Shown in pieces: positions 16,121 to 24,710 of a DNA stretch of 64,000 bases. The position numbers and the translations under genes are program-made. Within the stretch, counting starts at the first letter, position 1; the number at the start of each line of letters is the position of its first letter. The notes beneath the pieces are model-generated. The model saw only the letters and a list, made by a program, of their open reading frames with translations. It was not told the origin of the DNA and made no database searches. The stretch is taken from positions 1-64,000 of the forward strand of contig NZ_BMVY01000042.1 of NCBI RefSeq assembly GCF_014650955.1, given 5' to 3'. Origin of the DNA: Streptomyces tauricus. GTDB lineage: Bacteria > Actinomycetota > Actinomycetes > Streptomycetales > Streptomycetaceae.

Positions 16121-16663
16121 GTGCGGATGAGAGTGGGGAACGGCACGCGGCGTGACGTCCTGAGAGGGGTGCTCGCCGCGGCCGTGGCGGTCGCGGTGGC
16201 CCCGTTCGTCGCGGCGTCGGCACCGACGCGCGCGCGGCCGTACGTGCCGGGCGGCCCTGCCGGTGGGCCGTCCGGCGAACTGGCCGAGTTCGAGGCGCGG
16301 TTCGCCGCCGGGTTCGACGAGATGTACGGCGGGTGCCGGATCCGTGGATGCAAGGAGGCGGCGGCCGGCGTACGTCCGGCCGGGGACGCGCGTACGGCTC
16401 CCGCCGGGTCCTGGCGGGTGACCGTGGACGACCGCCCGCTGCACCTCATGCGGCGGGCCGACGGCGGCTATCTGACGATGGTCGACCACTACCGGTCGTA
16501 CCCGACTCCGCTGGCCGCCGCCCGCGCCGCCGTGGACGAACTGGGTGGCACCCTGCGGCTGCGCGCCGCCGCCGGGGAGGCGGAGCCGGAGCGGGTTCCG
16601 GAACGGGACCTTGAGCAGGTTCCGGAGCGGCGGGAGGGGCACGGGCATGGCGTACACGCGTAA
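16121..16663 (+). CDS. melC1: MelC1-type tyrosinase copper chaperone (caddie protein)
   Basis: 180 residues from GTG 16121 (ATG 16127 is equally placed behind the AAGGGGGG/GGGGA site). The N-terminus TRRDVLRGVLAAAVAVAV is a twin-arginine signal. The mature part has the caddie signatures FDEMYGGCRIRGC, LHLMRRADGGYLTMVDHY (copper-transfer His/Met and Tyr region) and PLAAARAAVDELGG. MelC1 delivers copper to apo-tyrosinase and carries it through the Tat pathway. Two Cys near GGCRIRGC are candidate copper ligands. The charged C-terminal 30 residues (about EAEPERVPERDLEQ on) overlap melC2 by 17 bp, which implies translational coupling. Confidence 0.88.
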   Translation: MRMRVGNGTRRDVLRGVLAAAVAVAVAPFVAASAPTRARPYVPGGPAGGPSGELAEFEARFAAGFDEMYGGCRIRGCKEAAAGVRPAGDARTAPAGSWRVTVDDRPLHLMRRADGGYLTMVDHYRSYPTPLAAARAAVDELGGTLRLRAAAGEAEPERVPERDLEQVPERREGHGHGVHA

Positions 16664-17513
16664 GAACGTGAGCGCGCTGACGCGTTCGGAGAAGCGCAGG
16701 CTCGTCGGCGCGTTCCTGGAGATCAAACGCACCGGCGAGTACGACGAATTCGTCCGCGTGCACATCGACCACTATGTGTCGGACGGTGAGGACGGGCTGC
16801 GTACGGCCCATATGACCCCCTCCTTCCTGCCCTGGCACCGGCGGTTCCTGCTGGACCTGGAGCGGGCGCTGCGCAGGGTGGACTCCGGGGTGTCCGTGCC
16901 GTACTGGGACTGGACGAAGGACCGCACTCCCGCCGCCTCCCTGTGGCAGGAGGACCTCCTCGGGGGCAACGGACGCCGCTCCGACCACCAGGTGATGACC
17001 GGCCCGTTCGCCCGCCGGCACAAGAAGTGGGTCGTCAAGGAGTCGATGACCGACGGTGACTACCTCACGCGTGACTTCGGCAGGCCCCGCGATCCGCTGG
17101 ACCTGCCCACCGCGGGGGAGCTCGCCAAGGCCCTCGACGATCCCGTGTACGACGCGCACCCCTGGGACTCCACCTCCGGCCGCGGTTTCCGCAACAGGCT
17201 GGAGGGCTGGGGGACCGGTCGGGGCAACGACGCCTGGCGCAACCACAACCGCGTCCACCGCTGGGTCGGCGGGCACATGCTGGGCGGGGCCTCCGTCAAC
17301 GACCCCGTCTTCTGGCTGCACCACTCCTTCGTGGACCTGCTCTGGACGCGCTGGCAGAAGCGGCACCGGGGCGCGCGGTATCTGCCCGAGTCGCCGCCGC
17401 AACTCGGGGAGCGGCAGTACGGGCGGATCGTCGCACGGCACGAGGAGATGCCGCCGTGGGGCGTGACGCCGGACCAGTTGGAGGACCACAGCCGGATCTA
17501 CCGGTACGTGTGA
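16647..17513 (+). CDS. melC2: Tyrosinase
   Basis: 288 residues from ATG 16647 (GGGAGGGG 8 bp upstream). All six copper ligands can be placed by alignment to Streptomyces tyrosinases: H39, H55 and H64 (TPSFLPWHRRFL) for CuA, and H200, H204 (NHNRVHRWVGG) and H226 (FWLHHSFVD) for CuB. It oxidises monophenols and o-diphenols to quinones, making melanin. It has no signal peptide of its own and relies on MelC1 for copper and export. It is slightly longer than the usual 273 residues, with a longer central loop. An intracellular MelD2-type role is possible, but the position beside chpG favours melC2. Confidence 0.9.
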   Translation: MAYTRKNVSALTRSEKRRLVGAFLEIKRTGEYDEFVRVHIDHYVSDGEDGLRTAHMTPSFLPWHRRFLLDLERALRRVDSGVSVPYWDWTKDRTPAASLWQEDLLGGNGRRSDHQVMTGPFARRHKKWVVKESMTDGDYLTRDFGRPRDPLDLPTAGELAKALDDPVYDAHPWDSTSGRGFRNRLEGWGTGRGNDAWRNHNRVHRWVGGHMLGGASVNDPVFWLHHSFVDLLWTRWQKRHRGARYLPESPPQLGERQYGRIVARHEEMPPWGVTPDQLEDHSRIYRYV

Positions 17514-17554
17514 GGCACCCGCGCGCGGGATGCGTGAGGTCGCGAGGTACGGAG

Positions 17555-17585
17555 AAGCCCCCGGCGGTGGTACCGCCGGGGGCTT
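17555..17585. terminator. Bidirectional hairpin between melC2 and chpG
   Basis: A 14-bp stem (aagcccccggcggt with accgccgggggctt) and a 3-base loop, flanked by A's on one side and T's on the other. It serves the convergent melC2 and chpG genes. Confidence 0.85.
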
Positions 17586-17606
17586 TCGCTTCGGTGGGGC
17601 GGCGGC

Positions 17607-17873
17607 TCAGTGGCCGTAACCCTCGTGCTTGTCGTCGATGTTGGCGCACTGGTTGCCGAACGCCGGGTTCAGCAGGGCGATGACGTTGACGGTGTTGCCG
17701 CAGAGGTTGACCGGGATGTGGATCGGAACCTGGACGACGTTGCCCGACGCCACGCCGGGCGAGCCGACGGCCGTGCCCGCGGCGTCCGCGTCCGCCATGG
17801 CCAGACCGGCACCACTGAGCACAACGGCACCCGTGCCGAGAGCGACACCGGCTGCCTTCGCGATGCGAGACAT
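17607..17873 (-). CDS. chpG: Short chaplin, ChpG-like
   Basis: 88 residues from ATG 17873, with AAGGAG 9 bp upstream; an upstream in-frame extension lacks a ribosome site. The signal peptide MSRIAKAAGVALGTGAVVLS is followed by one chaplin domain with GSPGVASGNVVQVPIHIPVN, LCGNTVNVIALLNPAFGNQC and the paired Cys. The hydrophilic C-terminal tail DDKHEGYGH is the feature that separates ChpG from ChpF in S. coelicolor, and the convergent melC2 gene matches that locus too. It is a secreted amyloid subunit of the aerial surface layer. The promoter is at 17931-17958. Confidence 0.9.
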   Translation of the reverse strand: MSRIAKAAGVALGTGAVVLSGAGLAMADADAAGTAVGSPGVASGNVVQVPIHIPVNLCGNTVNVIALLNPAFGNQCANIDDKHEGYGH

Positions 17874-17930
17874 CACGTTTCTCCTTCGAATCGGTGAGCG
17901 CGGAGGCATGAACGCGACCGCACTGCCCGT

Positions 17931-17958
17931 TCAACGCCAGGACTCACGGTGGGTAACG
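17931..17958 (-). promoter_or_regulatory. Candidate sigma-BldN promoter of chpG
   Basis: Read on the minus strand: CGTTAC (17958-17953), 16 bp, CGTTGA (17936-17931). The remembered consensus is CGTAAC-N16-CGTTGA, so 11 of 12 bases and the spacing match. It lies 58 bp upstream of the chpG start. Confidence 0.75.
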
Positions 17959-18068
17959 GCACGCAACGTGACACATTCACCAAGTCGTGTCATACCGGGT
18001 CATAGATCATATGAGCTGCCTGGTTCGGTGAGGCCCACGCGCGCGTGCGATTCAGGGGCGGGAGCGGT

Positions 18069-19685
18069 TCAGGGGCGTGTGCAGCGGCCTGTCGGGTTGG
18101 CGGCCGGGGGACGGCACTGGAGGTTGTAGTCGTCCGCGCTCGTGCTCGCGTACCGGCCGACACAGTCGGTCGGCGTGGTCCTGCCGCGATCCTCGCAGAA
18201 GGCCAGGGCGTCGCGGCCGTCGGTGAAGGGCCCCGGCGCGTAGACGACCCAGTAGCCCGGGCGCAGGGACGCGTAGTCGTCGCTGCGGAGGTAGACGGCC
18301 TCGGGGACGGACTTCCGGACGGCGGCGAGCCGCCGGTCCCGGGCGGCGGTGCCGGAGCCGACCGGTTCGGAGAAGAGCTGGGCGATCCACTGGCCTCCCG
18401 CGGCGGGGGAGGAGCCGGGGGCGGACGGCTCGGCCGTGGGCTTCGACGTGGGTGTCGGAGCCGACGACCGCTTCGAGGACGGCGCGGACGGTGAGGGCGT
18501 CGAGTTCGACGAGGACGACGAGGCGGCGGGGTCGGCGCCGCTCTTGGCACCGTCCTCCTTGCCGCCGCTGCCACCCTGGTCGCCCAGGGTGAGGACCAGG
18601 GCGGTCGCGGCCGTAGCGAGGGCGACCACGACGACGGCGACGGTGGCGACGAGCGCCGCACGCCCGCCGCGCCCGGAGGGGCGGTCGTCCCCGACGCGCG
18701 TCGGCTCCTCACCCGGTGTGGCGCCCGATGCTCTGCCCGGCGCTTCGGTGGGTGCTTCGGCGGGCGCGGGCGTGGGCGTGGGGCCGGCGGGCGCGGACGG
18801 GACGCCGAGGGCGCGGGTCGGGGGCGTGGTGGGTCCGGGCGGCAGCGGGGCGGTCGTCGTCGGCAGCGCCCAGTCCGGCGTCGTGCCCGTCTCGACCTGC
18901 GCCAGCATCGCGTCCAGCCGCGCCGCGTCGGGCCTGGCCGCCGGATCCCGTACGAGCAGGGTCTGGAGTACGGGTGCCAGCGGGCCGGAGCGCACCGGCG
19001 GGGGCACGGCCTCGTCGAGTACGGCGGCCAGGGTGGCCAGGGTCGTCCCGCGGCGCAGCGGACTGACGCCCTCGACGCACACGTACAGGACGAGCCCCAG
19101 GGACCAGAGGTCGGACGCCGGGTCGTCGTCGTTGCCGCGGATCCGCTCGGGGGCGATGTACTCGGGTGAGCCGATGAGTTCGCCGGTCGCCGTCAGCGCG
19201 GTGGACCCCTGGAGTGCCGCGATGCCGAAGTCGGTGAGGACGGCGGAGCCGTCGGTGCGCAGCAGGATGTTGGCGGGTTTGACGTCCCGGTGCTGGACCC
19301 CGGCCGCGTCGGCGGCGCGCAGGGCGCCGAGCACCTGGCGGCCCAGCCGGGCGGCCTCCGTGGGCGGCAAGGGGCCGTCGGCGAGCCGCTCCTGGAGCGA
19401 GACGCCTTCGACCAGTTCCATCACGAGCCAGGGGTGCGGGTCGTCGTCCACGATGTGATGGATCATCACCACGTTCGGGTGGCTGACCCGGGCCAGCGCC
19501 CGCGCCTCGCGCAGCACCCGCGCGCGGACGGCTTCGGAGGCCGCAGCGTCGTGCCGTACGGCCTTGAGGGCGACCTCCCGGTGCAGCACGTTGTCCCGTG
19601 CCCGCCAGACGGTGCCCATACCGCCGCTGCCGAGCCGCGCGACCAGCTCGAAGCGACCGTCGATCATGTCCCCCGGTGCGTTCAT
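18069..19685 (-). CDS. Membrane Ser/Thr protein kinase with extracellular Cys-containing domain
   Basis: 538 residues from ATG 19685. The Hanks-type kinase domain spans about 11-265: glycine loop LGSGGMGTVW, Lys41 in VALKAV, catalytic Asp134 in QHRDVKPANI, DFG at 152-154, APE at 178-180. A Pro/Thr-rich juxtamembrane segment, one membrane helix (about 343-367) and a Ser/Thr/Pro stalk lead to a roughly 95-residue outer domain, QWIAQLFSEPVGSG to the end, with three Cys. That domain, with its YWVVYAPGPFTDGRDALAFC stretch, resembles small ligand-binding caps on Streptomyces kinases but is not a PASTA repeat. It would signal from outside the cell; targets are unknown. Confidence 0.87.
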   Translation of the reverse strand: MNAPGDMIDGRFELVARLGSGGMGTVWRARDNVLHREVALKAVRHDAAASEAVRARVLREARALARVSHPNVVMIHHIVDDDPHPWLVMELVEGVSLQERLADGPLPPTEAARLGRQVLGALRAADAAGVQHRDVKPANILLRTDGSAVLTDFGIAALQGSTALTATGELIGSPEYIAPERIRGNDDDPASDLWSLGLVLYVCVEGVSPLRRGTTLATLAAVLDEAVPPPVRSGPLAPVLQTLLVRDPAARPDAARLDAMLAQVETGTTPDWALPTTTAPLPPGPTTPPTRALGVPSAPAGPTPTPAPAEAPTEAPGRASGATPGEEPTRVGDDRPSGRGGRAALVATVAVVVVALATAATALVLTLGDQGGSGGKEDGAKSGADPAASSSSSNSTPSPSAPSSKRSSAPTPTSKPTAEPSAPGSSPAAGGQWIAQLFSEPVGSGTAARDRRLAAVRKSVPEAVYLRSDDYASLRPGYWVVYAPGPFTDGRDALAFCEDRGRTTPTDCVGRYASTSADDYNLQCRPPAANPTGRCTRP

Positions 19686-19768
19686 GGCGGACAGATTAGT
19701 GGGGGCGGGCAGCGGCGCCGACGGAGCGGGCGGGCAGCGGCGCGGGGCGTGCGGGCGGGGAGGGATCC

Positions 19769-20197
19769 TCAGTCGATGCAGAACTCGTTGCCCTCGATGT
19801 CCCGCATGGGGATGCACGCGTCGGTGCCGTCGTACAGCGTCCGCACGTGCACCGCGCCGAGCGGGACCAGTCGCGCGCGTTCGGCCTCCAGGGCGGCGAG
19901 GCGCTCCTCACCCACGAGTCCGGTGCCGACCCGTACGTCGAGATGCAGCCGGTTCTTGGCGGCCTTCCCTTCGGGGACGCGCTGGAAGTACAGACGCGGA
20001 CCGACACCGGAGGGATCGACGCAGGCGAACCACGCGTCCCGCTGCTCGGGTGGCTGCGAGCCCTTGTACTCGTCCCAAGTGGCGAACCCCTCCGGCGGCG
20101 GCGGTACGACGTATCCCAGCACCTCGCACCAGAAACGGGCGAGGCGCTCGGGTTCCGCGCAGTCGAAGGTGACTTGGAACTTCTTGGCCGACGTCAT
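19769..20197 (-). CDS. VOC (glyoxalase/bleomycin-resistance fold) family protein
   Basis: 142 residues from ATG 20197; a longer upstream frame is a shadow. KFQVTFDCAEPERLARFWCE opens the first beta-alpha-beta-beta-beta unit, and NRLHLDVRVG and MRDIEGNEFCID form the second. These follow the usual actinobacterial pattern in which one His and the final Glu are metal-ligand candidates. It is probably a small metal-dependent dioxygenase-, isomerase- or resistance-like protein, but the substrate cannot be told. It stands alone between the kinase gene and tRNA-Arg. Confidence 0.8.
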   Translation of the reverse strand: MTSAKKFQVTFDCAEPERLARFWCEVLGYVVPPPPEGFATWDEYKGSQPPEQRDAWFACVDPSGVGPRLYFQRVPEGKAAKNRLHLDVRVGTGLVGEERLAALEAERARLVPLGAVHVRTLYDGTDACIPMRDIEGNEFCID

Positions 20198-20453
20198 CCG
20201 GTCACCGTAGGGGCGCGTGTCGCCCCATGTCACGAACATGTCCTGAAGACGATCAAGAAGCGACCCGGACAACCGTACGGCCCATCTGGGAGGACGGAAA
20301 GCAGAGCCGCGGGGCAGCAGTCGCCCGGCTCGTTCACCCGCTCCCTGAAAGAGTGAGTGCCGGGGTCGGCGACGGCTGTCGGAATCAAGCCGTCGGCTGC
20401 CCTGCCCTGACACGGTGCAGCCCCGTAAGAGGCTGCCTGTAAGGAGCTGTGCG

Positions 20454-20526
20454 CGCCCCCGGCAGGACTCGAACCTGCGGCCAAGCGCTTAGAAGGCGCC
20501 TGCTCTATCCACTGAGCTACGGGGGC
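20454..20526 (-). tRNA. tRNA-Arg (anticodon TCT)
   Basis: A full cloverleaf on the minus strand: acceptor GCCCCCG/CGGGGGC, D arm GCTC/GAGC, anticodon stem GGCGC/GCGCT around loop CTTCTAA (anticodon at 20491-20493), T arm GCAGG-TTCGAGT-CCTGC, discriminator G. The 3' CCA is not encoded. It reads AGA, a rare Arg codon here. A short hairpin (gcagcc/ggctgc, 20417-20436) just downstream could end transcription. No copy of the tRNA 3' end marking an integrated element was seen in the window. Confidence 0.95.
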
Positions 20527-20837
20527 CGGGTGTGGTGGCCTGTGGTGCTGGTGCCCGGGTATGGGCGGGGCTGTGACCTTGCCGGGGACAAGGATAGAGC
20601 TCCTGGGTCCCTGCGCTTCGCGCTTCACCTCCGTGGCTCGATGTGGAGGTTCAGTGAAGCGGTCCTGATAATCGCAGGCAGGTACGAATCGTGCATCGCT
20701 TTTGGCGTCTCACGCCCCGGGTGTTGTGCACTCGTTATGCCTGCGCCCCAGTCGTCCCTTAGGCCCCGTGTGTCCAATCGGCGCGCAGACATGCCCATAT
20801 GCTTTAGAAAGCCTGCAAAATTGGGCATTCTTCGCAT
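20527..20837. other. Gene-free region between tRNA-Arg and dynA
   Basis: 311 bp, less GC-rich than its flanks, with AT-rich patches around 20660 and 20795-20835. It should hold the promoters of both flanking genes, but I see no convincing -35/-10 pair. The minus-strand open frame inside it (20625-20837) has no ribosome site or coding-like third positions. Confidence 0.5.
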
Positions 20838-22445
20838 GTGGTGACCTTGGACGTACGGCCCCAGCTGCTCGACGCACTCTCCGCCCTGCGCGACCGTGTC
20901 GCCGCCTCACGCTTCCCGCTGCCCCTGGCGGGGGCTCCACGCGCGCGTGCCAACCGCGACGAACTGCTCGCGCAACTCGACGACTATCTCGTGCCCCGGT
21001 TGAGAGAACCCGAAGCACCCCTGCTCGCCGTGATCGGAGGATCGACGGGGGCGGGCAAGTCGACGCTGGTCAACTCCCTTGTGGGGCGGCGGGTCAGTGA
21101 GGCCGGGGTGCTCCGGCCCACGACGCGTACTCCGGTGCTCGTGTGCCACCCCGAGGACCATCACTGGTTCAGCGGGATGCGCGTACTGCCCGACCTCACG
21201 CGTGTGTGGATGCCGCAACAGGACGTCGACGACGATCCGCTGCTGCCCGGAGAGGAGGACATGCGTGTCCTGCGCATCGAGACCGCCGACACCCTGCCCC
21301 GGGGGCTCGCGCTCCTCGACGCGCCCGACATCGACTCCCTGGTGGCCGGAAACCGGGTGCTCGCCGCGGAACTCATGTGCGCGGCGGACATCTGGGTGAT
21401 GGTCACCACGGCGGCACGGTACGCCGACGCGGTGCCCTGGCATCTGCTGCGTACCGCGAAGGACCATGACGCCACCCTCGTCACCGTGCTCGACCGGGTG
21501 CCCCACCAGGTGGTGTCCGAGGTCTCGCGGCAGTTCGGCGCGCTCCTCGCCAAGGCGGGACTGGGCGACGTGCCCCGCTTCACCGTGCCCGAGCTGCCCG
21601 AGTCGGCCTGGGGCGGGGGACTGCTTCCGGCCACCGCCGTGGCGCCCCTGCGCGCCTGGCTGGCCCAGCAGGCGCAGGATCCGGCCGCCCGCCATCAGTC
21701 GATGGCACGCACCGCGTACGGGGCGCTGAACTCGCTCAAGTCGCGGATGCCCGAGCTGGCCTCCGCCGCCGCGGCCCAGTACGCCGCCGCGCTGCGGCTC
21801 ACCGCGGCCGTCGACGGGGCGTACGACAGCGAGTACACCCGTCTGCGGGGCCGACTGCAGGCCGGGGCGGTCCTCGCCGGGGGTGCGCTCAAACGGTGGC
21901 GAAGTTACCCGCTGGACTCCAGCGCCGGTGAACTGCTGGACGCGCTCGTCGAGAGCCTGGCCGCACTCCTGCTGTGCGCCGTCACCGCGGCCGACGAGCG
22001 CATCGACGAGGCGTGGCGGCGCGAACCCGCCGCGGGCGCGCCGGGGCTGACGGACCGCGATCCGACGCTGGAGAGCGCCGAGCACCGTATCGGGATGGCG
22101 GCACGACGCTGGCGCCGCGTCCTGGAGGAGTACGCGGAGGAAGAAGTACGCGCACTGGAGAAGAGCGTCGCGCCGGATCCCGAGGTGGTGGCCGCGCTGG
22201 TCGCCACCGCGCTCCTGGGCGGCAGGCGGGCACGTTCCGCGGGCGAGGGGCTCGCCGAGCGGATCGGCGCGCACGGGGCGCTGCGGCTGCGCGACAAGGG
22301 CGGGCGGCTGCTCACCGAGTACCTCGACAAGGCGCTGCACAACGAACGGGAGCGGCGGCTCGCGCCGCTCGACGCACTCGACGTACATCCGGAACCCCAG
22401 GCCGAACTCATCGCCGCGCTGTCGGTACTGCAGAAGGAGAGGTGA
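20838..22445 (+). CDS. dynA: Dynamin-like GTPase, DynA-like
   Basis: 535 residues from GTG 20838; the ribosome site is weak, with only GGG at about -14. The P-loop GGSTGAGKSTLVNSLVG is near residue 68, with a switch-like RPTTRTPVL and a DAPDID G3 element. A G4-like TVLDR follows (normally N/TKxD). The C-terminal half is helical, with a Glu/Arg-rich stalk (WRRVLEEYAEEEVRALEKS), as expected for bacterial dynamins. No clear membrane helix is present. It overlaps the next GTPase by 4 bp. In S. venezuelae a similar adjacent pair, DynA/DynB, stabilises FtsZ rings at sporulation septa; the assignment here rests on architecture and memory. Confidence 0.72.
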   Translation: MVTLDVRPQLLDALSALRDRVAASRFPLPLAGAPRARANRDELLAQLDDYLVPRLREPEAPLLAVIGGSTGAGKSTLVNSLVGRRVSEAGVLRPTTRTPVLVCHPEDHHWFSGMRVLPDLTRVWMPQQDVDDDPLLPGEEDMRVLRIETADTLPRGLALLDAPDIDSLVAGNRVLAAELMCAADIWVMVTTAARYADAVPWHLLRTAKDHDATLVTVLDRVPHQVVSEVSRQFGALLAKAGLGDVPRFTVPELPESAWGGGLLPATAVAPLRAWLAQQAQDPAARHQSMARTAYGALNSLKSRMPELASAAAAQYAAALRLTAAVDGAYDSEYTRLRGRLQAGAVLAGGALKRWRSYPLDSSAGELLDALVESLAALLLCAVTAADERIDEAWRREPAAGAPGLTDRDPTLESAEHRIGMAARRWRRVLEEYAEEEVRALEKSVAPDPEVVAALVATALLGGRRARSAGEGLAERIGAHGALRLRDKGGRLLTEYLDKALHNERERRLAPLDALDVHPEPQAELIAALSVLQKER

Positions 22446-24460
22446 CCGCGGTGACCGCCGTCACGGACCACACGGATCACGCCGACCAGCCGGGAGACGA
22501 CGACGCCCGCAAGAAGGGCGCTGACGGGGACATCGTGCGCAAGGAGAGGCCCGGCAGGGACATCGTGCGCAAGGAGAAGGGTGATTCCGCCCGTGGGCGG
22601 GGGCGCGGGTCCACCGAGGCGGGCGCCGGCTCCGGTCGTGCGGAGGGCACCGCCGTGGCGGGCGGAGGAGTCGCCGAGGGCGTCGACGGAGCCGGGGACG
22701 CGGTCTCCGCGGACGCGGCGGGTGGCTGGGACGACGGGCTGATCGCGCGGCGCGTGTCCGCCACGGCCGAGGGCCATGCCAGGCCCGTACAGGAGGTCGT
22801 CGTGGACCACAGGCCGCCCGCGGTGGCACCCCTCGCGTACGACGGGCCGTTGCGGTCCCGTCTCGACGCGCTGCGCGAACTGGTGGGGCTCTCCAGGACG
22901 CGGCTGGACAGCCGGACCCTCGCCGAGGCGGGACAGGTCCTGGACGAGGCCGCGGCGCGGCGCAGGCTCTCGGGGCAGCACACGGTCGTCGCGATCGCGG
23001 GCGCCACCGGAAGCGGGAAGTCGCAGCTCTTCAACGCGCTCGCCGGAGTGGCCATCTCGGAGACCGGGGTCCGCAGGCCGACCACCGCCGCCCCCATCGC
23101 GTGCAGTTGGAGCGACGGCGCGGCGGGCCTCATCGACCGGCTCGGCATCCCCGGACGGTTGCGCCGCAGGCCGCTGCAGAGCGCCGAGGCCGAGGCGCAG
23201 CTGCGCGGGCTCGTCCTGGTGGACCTGCCCGACCACGACTCGGCGGCCGTCCAGCACCGGGAGCACGTGGACCGGATCCTCGCCCTCGTGGACGCCGTCA
23301 TCTGGGTCGTCGACCCGGAGAAGTACGCCGACGCGGTACTTCATGAGCGCTATCTGCGGCCCATGGCGGGCCACGCGGAAGTCACCTTCGTGGTCCTCAA
23401 TCAGGTCGACCGGCTACCCGGAGAGGCCGCCGACCAGGTGCTCGACGACCTGCGGCGGCTGCTCGACGACGACGGGATCGCGCTCGGCGAGTACGGCGAG
23501 CCGGGCGCGACCGTTCTCGCGCTGTCCGCGCTCACCGGTGAGGGCATCGGGGAACTGCGCGAGGTACTCGGTCACTTCGTGGCCGAGCGGGGCGCCGCGG
23601 CCCGCCGGATCTCGGCCGACGTGGACGCGGCCGCGGTGCGTCTGTGGCCCGTCTACGCCAACCGGCGGCAGGCCGGGCTCAGCGAGGAGGCACGCGACGA
23701 GTTCGCCGACCGGCTCGCCGACGCGGTCGGTGCCACGGCGGCGGGCGAGGCCGCCGAGCGCGCGTGGCGCCGCAACGCCAACCGCGCGTGCGGCACGCCC
23801 TGGCTGCGGCTGTGGCGCTGGTACCAGGACCGGCGCGAGCCCGCGACGGGGCGGCTGTCCGTGCGGGCGTACGACGACGAGGAGGCCACGGCGCGGCAAC
23901 GCGTCGAGCAGGCGGTGCGCACGGTGGCCGAGCAGGCGACCGACGGACTGCCCGCGCCCTGGGCCCAGGCGGTCCGTGAGGCGGCCGTACGGGGGTCGCA
24001 GGGGCTGTGCGAGGCCCTGGACGAACTGGCGGTACGGGCCGGGACACCGATGGGCCGGCCCCCGCGTCCGGGCTGGTGGCCGGCCGCCGTACTCGCGCAG
24101 GCGTCCATGACCGTCCTTCAGGTCGTCGGGGGACTGTGGCTGTTGGGCCAGGTCATCGGCTTCATGTCGCCGAACCTCGGGGTGCCGGCGCTGCTGATGG
24201 TCATCGGCATCGTGGGCGGCCCGGCTGTCGAGTGGGCCTGCAGACTCGCGGCGAACGGGCCCGCGCGGCGGTACGGGTCCGAGGCGGAACGGAGACTGCG
24301 GGAGGCGGCGTCGGGATGCGGGCGGGCCCGGGTTCTCGATCCGGTGGCGGCGGAGTTGCTGCGGTACCGGGAGGTGCGGGAGCAGTTCCTGCGGGTGTCG
24401 GGGATCGCGGGGGTCACCGGGGTCTCGGGGGTCACGGGGGTCGGGGCCTCGGCCGGGTGA
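22442..24460 (+). CDS. dynB: Membrane dynamin-like GTPase, DynB-like
   Basis: 672 residues from GTG 22442, overlapping dynA in GTGA. About 130 residues of charged, repetitive leader (DIVRKERPGRDIVRKEK) precede the GTPase domain: P-loop AGATGSGKSQLFNAL, switch RPTTAAPIA, G3 DLPDHDS, G4 NQVDRLP, G5-like ALSALTGEG. The C-terminal half has a helical region and two membrane helices near WWPAAVLAQASMTVLQVVGG and LGVPALLMVIGIVGGPAVEW. This soluble plus membrane pair fits DynA/DynB of sporulation septation. The tail is a GVTGVSG repeat. Confidence 0.75.
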   Translation: MTAVTAVTDHTDHADQPGDDDARKKGADGDIVRKERPGRDIVRKEKGDSARGRGRGSTEAGAGSGRAEGTAVAGGGVAEGVDGAGDAVSADAAGGWDDGLIARRVSATAEGHARPVQEVVVDHRPPAVAPLAYDGPLRSRLDALRELVGLSRTRLDSRTLAEAGQVLDEAAARRRLSGQHTVVAIAGATGSGKSQLFNALAGVAISETGVRRPTTAAPIACSWSDGAAGLIDRLGIPGRLRRRPLQSAEAEAQLRGLVLVDLPDHDSAAVQHREHVDRILALVDAVIWVVDPEKYADAVLHERYLRPMAGHAEVTFVVLNQVDRLPGEAADQVLDDLRRLLDDDGIALGEYGEPGATVLALSALTGEGIGELREVLGHFVAERGAAARRISADVDAAAVRLWPVYANRRQAGLSEEARDEFADRLADAVGATAAGEAAERAWRRNANRACGTPWLRLWRWYQDRREPATGRLSVRAYDDEEATARQRVEQAVRTVAEQATDGLPAPWAQAVREAAVRGSQGLCEALDELAVRAGTPMGRPPRPGWWPAAVLAQASMTVLQVVGGLWLLGQVIGFMSPNLGVPALLMVIGIVGGPAVEWACRLAANGPARRYGSEAERRLREAASGCGRARVLDPVAAELLRYREVREQFLRVSGIAGVTGVSGVTGVGASAG

Positions 24461-24710
24461 GGGCCGGGACCGGGACCGAGGTCGGGACCGAGGCTGCGGC
24501 CGGGGCCAGGGGCGGGGTGGAAGGTCTCGTTCGGGTGGGCGAGTTGTCCACAACCGGGGGCCGGCCCACAGGGCTCAGCGCGTTCGGGCCGACGGAGGCA
24601 GTCTGAGGTTCGCGGCGAACACGACGTGATCGCGATGTCGTGGCCGCCGCGACGAACAGACGCAGCCGTACGGGACGGTCCCGTACGTGTGGGCAGGGAG
24701 GCTTTCCGCG

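Noticed and set aside
20454..20526. tRNA-Arg as an integration site for a mobile element
   Set aside because: No integrase, no partial copy of the tRNA 3' end and no change of gene type around it within the window.
20770..20774. GTGTC/GACAC pentamer that could be a WhiA-type site upstream of the dynA-like gene
   Set aside because: A single 5-bp match is expected by chance in a few hundred bases; no second site or spacing supports it.
20625..20837. A 70-codon minus-strand ORF beside tRNA-Arg
   Set aside because: No ribosome site, weak codon bias and no recognisable sequence; it lies in the AT-richer control region.
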